From positions 486,967 through 550,966 of the forward strand of contig MU001693.1 in the NCBI GenBank assembly GCA_010093515.1: DNA of 64,000 nucleotides, written 5' to 3'. The notes under the pieces were generated by a model. That model was not told where the DNA came from. It did no database searches and saw only the letters and a program-made list of their open reading frames with translations. Numbering within the stretch: position 1 is the first letter of the stretch; the number at the start of each line of letters is the position of its first letter. The stretch is from Lineolata rhizophorae. Its lineage: Eukaryota; Ascomycota; Dothideomycetes; Lineolatales; Lineolataceae. Position numbers and translations under genes: made by a program. Shown one piece after another: positions 1 to 11,623 of this stretch.

Positions 1-1457
1 TCAATTTTAGACGAACACACTCGGCGCTTTGACGAGAGGAAGCGAAGAGGAAGCGGGATCGAAGTGTAAGGTTGAATTGCGTCTAGTCCCGCTGCAGCTA
101 CTTGAAGAAACCTATATACTTTCGACGGACGAATCTTCAGCCTCCTTGGGCAATCATAGCCCCCTTTCATCGTTCCGTGGTGAGGCATGGCGCGTAAGGT
201 CGTCCGTGGCAAGATACGCCCAAGAGGGCGTATACTATGCCTTGAATGCGCAAAAGAACGAATCAGAACGCGTTCGCTACGAAAAGCGTACACTAAACCC
301 ATTCCGGCAGCAATGCGATGCACGGGCCGCGGGTATACTCGACTCCGAGGGGCCGGGGGAAGCGCCGCCGTCCTCGTATTGGGACCTTCCTTCGCTCATC
401 ACTGAGGCATCTTTTTAAGCGCTGCAATTGGAGAGCCCCAGGCCATGACTGCGTTTGACGCACGAAATTTCTCTGATTGAACAACTGATGATGGCTGACT
501 CCTCCTCGCTGTCACTCGAGGCGCAGCATCCTATGCAGTCGTTGGGACTTGCCGTCGCCGGTGTTAAGACTGCTGTTTATGGCCACCTTTGCTGCGGCAT
601 TGCCAGGCTTGGAGGTTTTTCCCGGTGATGACAAGCTCGACCGGTCTGTTCGCCGAGTCGCTCCGACCGTGGTGCTGACAGCCGACGACGTCAGCTCCTT
701 CCGTGCGTACGATGCTTTTCGGGTCAGGATTCAGCTCAGTCGGCCCTACCTACGTGCCACCTTTCTTGACATGTCTAGCTGCGGAGTGGGGGGCATGCAT
801 GGTGGCTTCTTCCGCGACACTCCGACCACCGCATGGCTCCTCTTCGATATTGTATCCGCTACAATGGCGCATCCATCATAGCTAGCAGCAAGTCGGCCAC
901 AAGCCGTCCCCCATTTGTGCTTGGCTATTGCGACACAGTTTCCGTAATTGCCAAGGCAGTTACATACTGCTGTACGAGGAACGAGAAACTATTCCACAAG
1001 CCTTGCAGACTGCAGGTCTCCAGCTCACACATCGCCTGTGGCGTCATTCCTAGCCGAGCATAGGCGCCTTTGTAGGTCGGTCAGACCTCTGGCGGATGGT
1101 GATTGCCTGAAGCCCTGGATCATTCTGTCAGTACGGAAGGAGGCGGAACTGCTGTGACGGATGATGGCGACTAAATTTCCGAATCTTGTCTGTTACTTGG
1201 TTTCGGATTGTACATATGTACTAAGCGCATAAATGGTCCTACACTAAAGTAGTAGTTGCTTTTCATTCTCACCATAAAGATGATATCAAATGCGGTAGGT
1301 ACGTAGCTTGTTTGATTCCGTTTAAGGTTGCTTCAAGTTGAAAGAGAGGTCTCTGGTACAGGAAGCGCTTCGAAGTTCACTTTCCACTTTCAGCACCAGC
1401 AAGAGTTGTGTTAAGGTCCATTCTCTCTCTTACTTTCTTGAAGAAGGCGCGTTGGCT
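1..1457. other. Region without a recognisable gene
   Basis: Only short open frames are present, none with recognisable domains or convincing splice continuity. Part of it is probably the promoter and 5' leader of the serine-rich gene that starts near 1458; the segment 1190-1330 is more AT-rich. An upstream gene truncated at the window edge cannot be excluded. Confidence 0.5.
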
Positions 1458-4400
1458 ATGTATTCGTTTCCGCCTCCTACAACGGTTGGTGGTCGAAATA
1501 ATGCCTTAGCTTGTACTAAGTGCTGTACCTGCATACTGCCATACCATTTGTTGCCGGGACCACAGAGCTCGGTGTCCGCTCAAGGGAAACGTCACCAAGC
1601 ATACGCCTCCGGGACATTGACAACAGAAGCATCACCGAATCCAACCCTTCCTCATCTTCTTCATCTGTGCATTCAATCATCAATCGTCGAAAAGACCGCA
1701 ACTTTTACCTTCTCGTGTGAGCATTTGCTGGGGGAAGTTCAATGCTTGCACGGGCTTCTAGTGATGCTGGCACGCGCCTTCGCCGAGCCAAGTCATCTTC
1801 GTCGGTCCACAGCCGCACTCCTCCAGCACCACCGTGGGTGGATCCAGAGGCTTCGAAGCGCCAAGCAGTTCAAGCTGCTTCGGCCGCGTTTGGACGTGCT
1901 CATGCGTTGGAAAAGTCGAATGTGAGCCGCTCTGATCTCGCTCGACGGAAGAGCAACGCCAGCGGCAAAACGGAACGAAGCCGTTTACCTAGCCGGCACT
2001 CGAACTTACGTTACTCTATTGATGGCGGTGTGGTGAACGGCCGAATTGTCGAGAGACGACAGTCCATGCGCGACTCCACGTCTTGTCCCGGGAGAAAAGA
2101 AGCTACTAGAGCAAGCAGATCTCGAGCACCATCAATTGACGAAGGCGATGGGTATCTTTCTCCCGAGCCTGGTTTCCGTGCGAGCAGACACAGACGATTG
2201 CGCAATTCGTACTCTGAATACTTTAGCTCGTTTGCTCCAACTCAGTCACCCGAACAGTCGCCATCGAAGAAAGCTGATAACCAACGCCAACGAAACAATG
2301 TCCGGCTATCCCACACCAAATCGAAGTCGTTGCACGAGCTGTCGCGGACTGCATCGCTCGCCTCCCGTCCGGCTGACGAGTTATTTGAATCAGAAGACAC
2401 GCAGACGTCTACCCAAAGCCAGCCGCAACAACAGCTCCGTGGACGGTCGTCCTTTATCAAAACCCCTTTCTTGAAGCGGCCTGAGAGACCCATACCCAAT
2501 GTCGCCGCCAATGCACCTAGATCCACAGTAACGTACGACAATTTGCCGACGCCTCCGATGGCGGACAAAGTCCTGGATCAAGTGATGAGTTTCGGTCAGC
2601 CCGGGCGCAGCACTTCCATTTCATTCAAAAAGAAGATCAAGAACGTATTCCGGCGATCGTCGGGCAGCAAAAGTACAACGAACTTCCCCGCTCAACATCT
2701 CGAAGCGTCTCGGCCTCATTTCGGCGAGTACATCACGTCGGCTGGGGTTATGCGCTCGAGTCTGTCCAACGACGATACGCAGACAACGGACCCCTCGAGT
2801 GTCTGCGCCATCAAAAGCTCGCCATTGAATGCTAATATGGAGGCTTCACCAACGACGGTGACAAAGATTTTGGATCTGGAATCTCAACAGCAGCAAAGAG
2901 AAGTGAGTGGCGGTACCATGGCGCCATCAAGTGCAGAGGCAGGAGCCCTCAATTCTCGAGTTACTAGCTGGACAGATTCGACTGTAGGTAATACGGTCTC
3001 GTCCAAAGGAAGCCATCGCCTCTCAGCTATTGATGAGAATGCGGCCGGCTTTGGTCAGAGGAACTCCGGATTGAAAGACTCAAACAATGGCGGCTCAGCA
3101 AGCAGACGCTCGTCCTTGCTGCTTCGAGGCGCGTTCCATCTGCCTATGACAAGGCACGGTAGCTGTGCGTCGAAAGGAGAGGATATTACAAACGTGGACA
3201 GTCAGCGGGTATTCTCAGCGTTGAGAAAGAGGATTGACGAACACGAAGCCGGAAACAAGAAGGACTCTGCGACAAAATCAAGTGACAAAGTCCACACTGG
3301 AAGCGATGGACCACCGGACAAGGGCGACGACAAGCGCAAAGACTCCATTCATGATACTTTGCCTTCGCAGAGGAGAACGAGCTCCTGGATGGCAAGGCTG
3401 AGGAGGAAGAGTTCCACAATTCGGACAGTGACTCCAGAAGAGGCGGCCAGTGCACATGTTGGGACTATAAAACGGAAGCCAGCGCAAGTTCCGAAGTATA
3501 GCATTGCAAATGCCTCCCCTGAATCTTTGAAGGCAGATTCACCTGTTCTCGGTGTTGTCAGCCCCGCCAAACAGGAGAACAGATCTCCTAAGGATGGAAC
3601 AACCGCTGATCGCAAAGACGGCTCATTGTCGCTTCCACGTATACGCCAGCGTAGTGCTACAAAGGCAGCACCTGTTACTCCAGAACAACTCGCTAGTCGC
3701 ACCGAGCGCTCAAATCATCGTTGGAAGTCTCCGCTTGATGAAGGGCGTTCGCTGTTCTTCCCTCGTGCGAACAAACGAGCTGGCCCGCTTCACTCAGATC
3801 CAGTCGACAGGCAGGCATCCACTACTTCCAGCAGGACAGCCCTCGGCGGAGCGGAATCTCCTCGACCAGCCCCACCGAGCAGCCCACCTGTTCCTGTGCG
3901 CAGATCGTCGGTGGCACCACCCATATCAACACCCGTGAATCGAACAAGTACTAAACGGGCTGAAGCGAAAAAGAAGTTCGATATCGAATTCAGCGATGAC
4001 AGCGTACTCCGAGAACCCAGTCCACCATGGATTGCTGACCCTGTCTCTCCAAGCGTATATTCTCGGCCTGTTGCGTCTTCTAGTTCATCTTCGATTACGC
4101 CTAAACAATCTCCGGTTCGTGGCATGGAAAAGCGGAAGCCGATCTTCGACGAAAGTTTTCGTGAGGTTTCTGGTGTGCACTCGGGTACGGCCGTGATTGC
4201 CGAAACCCGCCCTGTGACTTCATACCAAGTGGGATCCCCGAGCAGAGTCAGAAAAGTCAGTGCTGACAAGACCGCCACCTTCAAAACAAGTCGTGATTGG
4301 CGGGCTTGGTTGTCGAAGGAAGTCTCTGAGTTGGGGTCACTGGCGCCGACGGCGAATGAAGACGACTTGGGATACCTTAGCCGCAAAGACGACTGTGTAC

Positions 4401-5462
4401 AGGGGCTAGCTGCTAGAACCGAAGAAAAGGAAGTGAAAGTCAAAAGGAAAAGCCCAAGTCCGCCAGCTGCAATATCCAATCGCCCCCCCGGCATACATTG
4501 GGGTCATCGCCGTGAGGGCGCCCACGAAGTTGACGTCGAAGAAAATGAAATCATGCCACCACCTCCTGCTAGAACCGAGACTCCGAATGACAACAGCATG
4601 TTGTCCGCCAGTTTCCAATCCAGTGGCGTTCAGCGGACTAGCATTACTTTCACGCAGCCATCAAGGGTTCAGACTCCCGCCAGTGTTCAGGGTAGTTCGT
4701 TTCTCAGCGGAGCAACCAGAACCACGACAGCATGCTCCACAAGGCCGCGCTTGGAAGAACGTCCGACTAGCGTGAGTCTGATGAACGAGCGGTTCCCATT
4801 TATCGACACTGGTAGAAAGAGGGTTACAGAGGCGGATTCCCTGCGTTCGAAAAAGACGGAATTGTCGAGAATTACGGATAGGTCGAAAGGAACGGAGACG
4901 TCCAAGGGCACTGACTCTACCATACAGACGAGCAAGCTGAGAGGCAAGGAGAATAAGGAAAATGCCACCCCCGACTACCTTACGCGGAGGAGAAGCGCAC
5001 CAGTGACATCAATGCTCGGGTTTCCACCACAACCAACTAGTGAACCTACCGAGAAGCCAACCAAGGACGCAACAGATTCTAGCGACCATGCCGCCAAAAT
5101 GCGTTCCCGAGCATCGCTGCCCCTTCACTCCTCCTCATCCGCCGTCCATGCGCCTCGCTCCGCGGACGAGAACTCCTCGAAACCGACACCAAAACCCGCC
5201 TCTACACGCATACCCATCCAGTCCTACGCACCTGTTCCGCGCGCCGCAAACGCCGGCGGCAACACTACTCCCGCAACCTCGCCCCTCCGCCCCTTCAACC
5301 GCGCGCTCCTCGCCCCGACGCCGTCCCCTAGCGGCAGCAGCCCCGGCAGCCCTCCTGCCGCAAGCGGTCGTGCCAGCGCCGCCAGCAGCGTGCTGCCCCG
5401 CGCGCGGCCCCGCTCGACGCTCGATCTCAGACCGCAATATCTGTCCGCGCTGCCGCGGCGCA

Positions 5463-5494
<32 letters not shown>

Positions 5495-5959
5495 GGAGGA
5501 GCGTCGGCGGAGCAGTTCCTGGACAGCGAGACGGTGAAAGGGATCGTGAAGGGGCCGTACGGACGGGTTGAGAATGGCGAGGCCATGCCGTCGCCGGAGC
5601 CGTCGCCGTCGCCGCTGGCGAGATCGGCGGCGACGGCAGCGACGGGAGGCGGGCATGGAATGAGGGGAGCGAGGGTGACGCCGGAGGGGGTCAGGAATAA
5701 GGAGAATAATAGTCCGTTGGCGAGGGGTGGTGTCGGGAGCGGGGGCGGCAGGATCGGGACTAGGGGATCGCGAGCAGCGGCCGCGGCGGCCGCGGCGGAA
5801 CGGCCGTCGAGTAGCAGTGGGCTGAGGAGTTCGGTGGGAAGCAGGATTCCCACGGGGGTGAGGACGCCAACTGGGGGGCACAGGATGGCGGATATATTTC
5901 TGAGTATGCGGAGGCGAGAGGAGGGAAGGGATGGTAGTACGAGTCCCGTTTTTTTGTGA
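1458..5959 (+). CDS. Large disordered serine-rich basic protein of unknown function
   Basis: The main exon is open from 1762 to the stop at 5959. I propose join(1458..1488, 1566..1716, 1762..5959), 1,459 aa. The 45-nt intron 1717-1761 (GTGAGC...CTAG) joins an exon encoding an Ser-rich stretch ending NRRKDRNFYLLV to DAGTRLRRAKSS in frame. The first exon (ATG at 1458, MYSFPPPTT) is less certain because its donor is weak and other acceptors exist; the simplest alternative is an ATG at 1742. The protein is almost wholly low complexity: many RRxS-type basic/Ser clusters that look like kinase sites, Pro-rich linkers, a nine-Gln run near residue 1296 and an Ala run near the C-terminus. Two KEN motifs, near residues 1122 and 1372, resemble APC/C degrons. 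No enzymatic domain is seen. The composition suggests a phosphoregulated scaffold, but that is inference only. The 5' end is the weakest part of the model. Confidence 0.75.
5468..5494 (+). repeat. (CAG)9 microsatellite encoding polyglutamine
   Basis: Nine consecutive CAG codons lie inside the serine-rich gene and encode nine glutamines flanked by KH and GG. Pure trinucleotide repeats of this kind are usually length-polymorphic among isolates. Confidence 0.9.
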
Positions 5960-8024
5960 GTGGCGGGGGTCAGGATGGGATTGGCGATGGTGGAAGGTGA
6001 TAATGTGAAGGCGGGATGGGGTTGGAGGGGCGGCGTGAGTTTCTGCTATGGGTTTCCCTTGGTTATTTCCCCTTGCTTTCTTCTGTTTCAGAGAGCATCC
6101 ATTGCTTTGGATTGAATTAGAGATGGTATCGGTAGACGGACTCATAGGTTCTCGCCGCCGTTGTTCGTATTTTGTTTTCGTGGAATTGCTTGCTTTTTTC
6201 TTTGGATACCCTTTATTCTATGTTGTTCCGGCAAGAAGGATTGTTTATTCCGTTAGCATTGCTAGTTTTATTGCAATTGCCTCCACTTTCCGGCTCTTCT
6301 GATTGGCGTTAGATAAAGTGGAATTAATTGCTCTGTTGTCATCCTAACTTAGGTCCCTCCGCGTTTCCTCAAACGCCCTGTCTATATTTGTATGGGTACT
6401 CTAGAAGATACGGTCGACCATTTTGCTTTGTCGTACACTTCACACCGTTGCTCTCCATTCGGGTTTGCTGGACGAGTGCTACGCCTACGTAGCGCAAAAG
6501 CCACAGTTGATTTCAAACATGAGCCCCCAGCCTTTTTCTTTTATCGGGGAACCGGAACTTCGGTGTACCGAAGACGTTGAGCCAGGCAAAGTAGCTTTGT
6601 CAGCTGCTGCGAAATCCGTGACTTTGAAGGGCAGTGCGTACGGACAGGTTGCTCGCGCTAGGCAAAGAAGCTCGTGGTAGGTATCCATTTTCCTTGGTCT
6701 CGACCTAAGTATGCCGGCACTGTTCCGGGCTGCTTAGTAGTCCGTCCGAACAGACCTCGGCCCACATGTCTTAAGACTCGCTACCCCGCAGTTATCATAT
6801 AGCAAATAGTATGAGGTATGAGGAGTGCTAGAAGCTGTTTGTGCACCTGCATAAGGCGGGGTTGAAAGAATGATTTGAAGGGTGATTTTTCAGGTTAGTC
6901 TAATTATTGTAGAAGGCTTAGGCAGCAGTTGGCTTGTCCTAATTATGGAATTGCGCGTTACTTGTATGGGCCAAGATGAGAGGAGAGCCTCACATAGCCC
7001 TCCCTCGATGAAGCGCTCCACCCAGACCCGACACCAGCATTTCTAATTGCTGAATAAAAGTCCGGTAGCGCCGGCTCCTCTCGCTACCGAGCCGGCCGAG
7101 CGCCACCACTGCCACTACCTAGCGGGATCACCGGCTCACAGTCCTTAACGCTACATACATACGGCAGATCGGGTGTAGCGATCGACAGGCGGTCGGACCT
7201 GCCGAGCGATTGCATCCTTGTTCCCCCTGCGTGGCGCGACTGCTGCTGCTCAATCGAAGACGCGTATTATTCAGAGTGCAACACGGTTCACAGCCTAGGC
7301 TTCGCACGAGAATCATTATTCCGAAGGTCGTCTGGGACCTGATGCCGTTTAGATCCATGCTAGAGCCCGTACGAGCCGAGGCACCTAGACAACGATCATC
7401 AACCCCCGGGCCACGCCTGTAGACCCAAGAAACTACCCCGCTATGACGCCTACAGCTTGCCGCGCTTGCCCTTACGTGCAGCCCACCCGCCTAGGTGTTG
7501 ACGTTTACGAGACGCTAGATTAGGTAGCCTCCATCTGTTAATGGCCGAGCCAGGGTGCAATTGAACCCGTCCGGCTTTCCCTTTCTTTCTCCTCAGCAGT
7601 TCGCGAAGTTTCTGTTTCACGCCTCTTTCAGTCTCTGTGCCCTTCCTTCCTGCAAGTCGTTTCTCGGCCTGCAGGTTTGTCTTAGAATCTGATCCCGGCC
7701 CGCTCCCGACCCACTGCTCCTCCTTGCCCCTACCGGCTAACACGCCTGCCAGATTGTACGAGGGTCTCTGATTTAGGCTTAGTTTACGAACCCCCCTACA
7801 AGGGTCTCACATGTGTATTTATGCAGCCTCGGATAGCACCATTTTCCAACATCAATGGACTTGGCCTACCCATTCCAGATTTCCACCGGAATCTGACACC
7901 ACCCCCTTCCCGCAAGTCTCATACACACATTTGTTGGTAGGTACATAGGTACTGCCTTCAGGGTGCCAACATCCCATTAGGTCCAAGCCCTGGGCAGAGT
8001 AGTGGCATGACCCGCTCCTAGACC
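5960..8024. other. Intergenic region, about 2 kb
   Basis: I see no gene. It should contain the 3' UTR of the serine-rich gene and the promoter of the nitroreductase gene. Short open frames (for example 6392-6680 and 7450-7743) have no recognisable domains. A GC-rich inverted repeat lies at 7063-7089. Confidence 0.6.
7063..7089. repeat. Short GC-rich inverted repeat
   Basis: CGGTAGCG (7063-7070) and CGCTACCG (7082-7089) are perfect inverted arms around an 11-nt loop. The loop begins CCGGCTC, and GAGCCGG follows the right arm, so a second overlapping pairing is possible. Its function is unknown; it could be a binding site or simply chance in GC-rich DNA. Confidence 0.4.
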
Positions 8025-9068
8025 ATGTGGACAAGGACTATCGCCTCCGCCGCCGCCCCGGCAGCCCCACCTAGTCGCCGCGCACTGCCGGCGGCGGCGC
8101 GCGTCTGCGTGTCCAGCGGCGCGGCGCGAGGAGCTCGACGCGGTATTTTAACCGGTCCAGGCCCCGCTGCATTAAGCGCCTTTCCTACGACATCTTCGTC
8201 TTCCGGCGCCATATCTTCGACCCCTCCCTCATCGCTCAAAAAGCCCGTCTTTGTCGTTGCTTCAACCAGCCGTCTCGCATCCCGACCCCCACTACCGACC
8301 CGTCGGCACTACTCCACCCCCGGCGCCGACATGGCCGAGACGATGCCCTTCCTCGAGGCGGTGCGGAACCGCCGCACCTACTACGGGCTCGACAAGAACC
8401 TACCCATTTCGGACGAGCGCGTCGTCGAGATCGTCAACGAGGCCATCAAGCACGTGCCCAGCTCCTTCAACTCGCAGAGCGCGCGCTGCGTCGTGCTGCT
8501 CAAGGACGAGCACGACGCCTTCTGGGACATCACCAAAGAGCTGCTGAAGCCCATGGTGGAGGACCCGGAGAAGTGGAAGGGCACTGAGGCGCGCATCAAC
8601 GGCTTCAGGGCCGGCTATGGTTCCGTAAGTCTACCCAGTTTCTCTTTTACCCCTGAACTTCTAAGCAATACGATTTTCCCTTCTTCTCTTCGGTACTTTT
8701 CAATTGCCCCCTAGTCAAGCTACTAAGATCTCTGCTCCGCCACGAAGATTCTCTTTCTGGAAGACCCCGGCCCCGTGAGCGAGCTCCAGAAGGCGTACCC
8801 GCTCTACCACGAACACTTCCCGCAATGGTCCGAGCACACGTCGGCCATGCACCAATTCGCGCTGTGGTGCGCACTTGAGGCTGAGGGCTGCGGCGCCAAC
8901 CTACAGCACTACAACCCCGTCGTGGACCAGAAGGCCAAGCAGCGGTGGGGCATCCCGCAGGAGTGGCAACTCAAGGCACAGCTCGTCTTCGGCGGCCGCG
9001 TCGGCGGCCCGAGCCTGCAGAAGACATTTAAGCCGTTGGAGGAGCGCGTGTTTGTGCATGGGAAGTAA
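8025..9068 (+). CDS. Nitroreductase family protein (HBN1/FRM2-like), possibly mitochondrial
   Basis: The model is join(8025..8624, 8748..9068), 306 aa. The intron has GTAAGT at 8625, a TACTAAG-like branch site and CGAAG at its end, phase 0. From the internal Met at 8331 (MAETMPFLEAVRNRRTYYGL) the protein matches the roughly 200-aa fungal nitroreductases, with the FMN-binding start AVRNRRTYY, the SSFNSQSAR motif and a terminal FGGRVGGP followed by the PLEERV tail. These enzymes use flavin and NAD(P)H and are linked to oxidative and lipid stress. The extra 102 N-terminal residues are rich in Ala, Ser and Arg, nearly free of acidic residues, and end in RRHYST just before the core, which looks like a mitochondrial presequence. 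Either ATG could be used, giving mitochondrial and cytosolic forms. The core is firmly identified; the start is open. Confidence 0.9.
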
Positions 9069-9930
9069 AGAGGTGGGATGACGCCGGGCATGCGCGATTG
9101 GCGCTGGGTTTGAGTTCTTGAAATAAATTCGAGCGGGGCTTATAGAACTTTCTTTCGCCTGGGTGCAATTGATTCGAGTTCAATAATCATGCACTTGGCC
9201 GACTGGCAGATTTGAGTGTTGAATTGACTCGAGGTGGAGATGCGAATATAGCTATGCTTCAAGATTTAACAGAGGACTAGGCCGCGGACTCTGCGTCTGT
9301 AGGTGTTTTGGTGGCGCGTCACGATATGCCCCACCATGGACTTCCACTGCCCCACTTCTTGGCTCTGTCGCACCCATGACGGCATGGCGGCGCCGTCCGC
9401 CCACGTGAGGCGGAGTCGGTCTGCAGCACGAGATTCTGCATTCGCAAGTACAAAAAAGAGTTCCAAAATGAACTTTGGAATGGATTCTCGAATTTTCAGT
9501 CAAGACGTCGTTTAGCATTGACATTTTCAGCTTCTAGTGCACGTGAGCCCATCGTCATTGCCGCCAATTCCGTTTCTCCAGCAATCGATCTAACAGCCGA
9601 GCCCTGCAGCCGACCAGGGCCAACTGCCCGCATCCTCAACCTTCTCCGCCCCTAATCGCGTAAATTGCCTGCCGTGACAAGATGCCGCTTTGTACCTGTT
9701 CAACCTGTGCACGTGAGATGCGCAGGTGCATTGCCGGGTGCAGCGATAAAGTCAGAATTCTTTTAATGGCTTGAATATTCCGTCCCTTCGTTCCACCACC
9801 ACCAGCAGTGTGTTGCTTCTTGCGAGACGAACAGGGACGTTGCGACTTAACGACCTATCGTCAACTTCGCTTCGGGGAATTTGGAGCTGCCAGAGCTTGG
9901 AAAGTATCGGTGTCCATTTGACCGACGACC
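9069..9930. other. Intergenic region between nitroreductase and monooxygenase genes
   Basis: No gene is seen in these 862 bases. Both flanking genes are on the plus strand, so this holds the terminator of one and the promoter of the other. Confidence 0.6.
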
Positions 9931-11505
9931 ATGCATGACAGCGCTCGCAACCTCAAAATATGCATCATTGGCGCAGGTTGTACCACATTCTATTCCTCTT
10001 TTTGAAGCTAAAAAGCAAAATGAGCAAAAAGTCCAATTGCTTTCCTACCTCCAATGTGCTGACGACCATCAATTATCATAGGAATGGGCGGCCTGACAAC
10101 GGCCCTGGCGCTTGCAAAGGCGGGCTTCCAGCGCATCGACGTATACGAATACGCGTCCGACCTAGGCTTCGTGGGCGCGGGCATCCAGCTGGCGCCAAAC
10201 ATGGCGCGGATACTGGACCGGCTGGGCGTGTGGGCCGACATTGAGAAAGAAGCCGTCACGCTGAGCGAAACGTATATTCGACGTGAGGCCCCCCCAATCC
10301 ACCCAAACCGACTTCCGCTTTCCAACCTATATCGAGAACACTCTCGATAAAGCCCGCATGCGACCTAGAGGGAGCCGATTGGCTGATGTGACGACATTTC
10401 TTCGAGCCATACAGAAGGGTCCACGGACGAAGCGCTCGCCCACGTCAATCTTGACTACGTCCAGGCTACGTACGGCTACCCGCACATGGTAGGCCACCGG
10501 TCCTCGCTCGCCGGGAGCATCTTCGCAGGTTGCCAACGCGAGCCCGCCATCTCCTTCCACTTCTCGACCAATACGGAGAACGTCAGCTTCTTCCCGAAGC
10601 CGTCCTTCACGGCGGTGCCGCGCGCGGAAGGCGCGGCACCGCAACGGATTGAGGCTGACGTGCTCTTGGCCGCCGACGGCGTCAAGAGCAACACGCGCGT
10701 CGACATGCTACGCGAACTAGGCGTCACGGCGCAGGTCGAAGACTCGGGCCAAGCGGCGTACCGCATCATGCTGACGCGCGAACAAATGTCGGGCGACGCC
10801 GAGCTGCTCGCGCTGCTCGACGGCGACTGCGCGACGCGCTGGATCGGGCCCAAGCGGCACATCATCGCGTATCCGGTCTCGGGCAAGGCCATCTACAACA
10901 TCTCGACGGCGCAGCCCGACGTCAACTTCGCGGCCGCGCCCTCGGCCTCGTACACGACGCGCGGCTCCAAGGCCCAGATGCTCCAGGTCTTCGCCGACTT
11001 CTCCCCAAAGGTGCGCCGCATGCTCGACCTCGTGCCCGAGGGCGAGGTCTGTGAGTGGCGCCTGCGCGTCCACGCCCCGCTGCCCACCTGGGTCCGCGGA
11101 TGCGTCGCCCTCGTCGGCGACGCTTGCCATCCGACGCTGCCGCACCTGGCGCAAGGCGCCGCCCAGGCCATCGAGGACGGCGCCGTGCTCGGCGCCGTCC
11201 TGCGAAGGCTGCCGGATGCGGAACCCCGCAGTATCAACAAGGCGCTGCGCATCTACGAGGACGTGAGAAAGGAGCGTGCGGAACTGCTGGTCGAGCTGGC
11301 GGCGGCGAACGGGCGCGAGATGCATCTAGGAGAGGGCAAGGCGAAGGAAGAGAGGGATAGGTTGTTTAAGGCGCTGAAGGAGGGGAAGGGCGGCGGGCAG
11401 GTGCCGGATAAGTGGGCTGACAAAGAGGTGCAAAGGATGATCTATGGGCATGACTGCGTGAAGGAGGCAGAAGCGGTGTTTGAGAGGAGTTTCGCAAAGC
11501 TGTAG
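9931..11505 (+). CDS. FAD-dependent aromatic monooxygenase (salicylate hydroxylase-like)
   Basis: The model is join(9931..9976, 10082..10282, 10415..11505), 445 aa. Exon 1 encodes the start of the Rossmann motif and is completed across intron 1 to give CIIGAGMGGLTTALALAKAGF (GxGxxG near residues 14-19). Intron 1 has a weaker donor (GTTGTA) and a CTGAC branch site; intron 2 runs GTGAGG to ACAG and rejoins TYIR to QGSTDEAL in frame. Further family landmarks are YGYPHMVGHRSSLAG, DVLLAADGVKSNTR (second nucleotide-contact motif) and ALVGDACHPTLPHLAQGAAQA (FAD ribityl GD motif, near residue 315). Members hydroxylate aromatic acids with NAD(P)H and O2; the substrate cannot be read from sequence. It is tail to tail with the DUF3500 gene, 118 bp apart. 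The length is normal for the family. Confidence 0.9.
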
Positions 11506-11623
11506 ATTTGACGAGATTGATCAAGACACAGCGCTCTTTTGGTTGTCAATATATATGTATACTTCATACTATTGTTTTTGATTCCTATGCTAAAATACTC
11601 TTCCGCAGGAGTAGAAGGCGCTT

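Noticed and set aside
3790-4494. Minus-strand open frame of 234 codons inside the Ser-rich gene
   Set aside because: Overlaps a continuous coding exon and has no recognisable motif.
5135-6145. Long minus-strand open frame of 336 codons
   Set aside because: Arg-rich shadow of the GC-rich Ser-rich gene on the plus strand; no domain.
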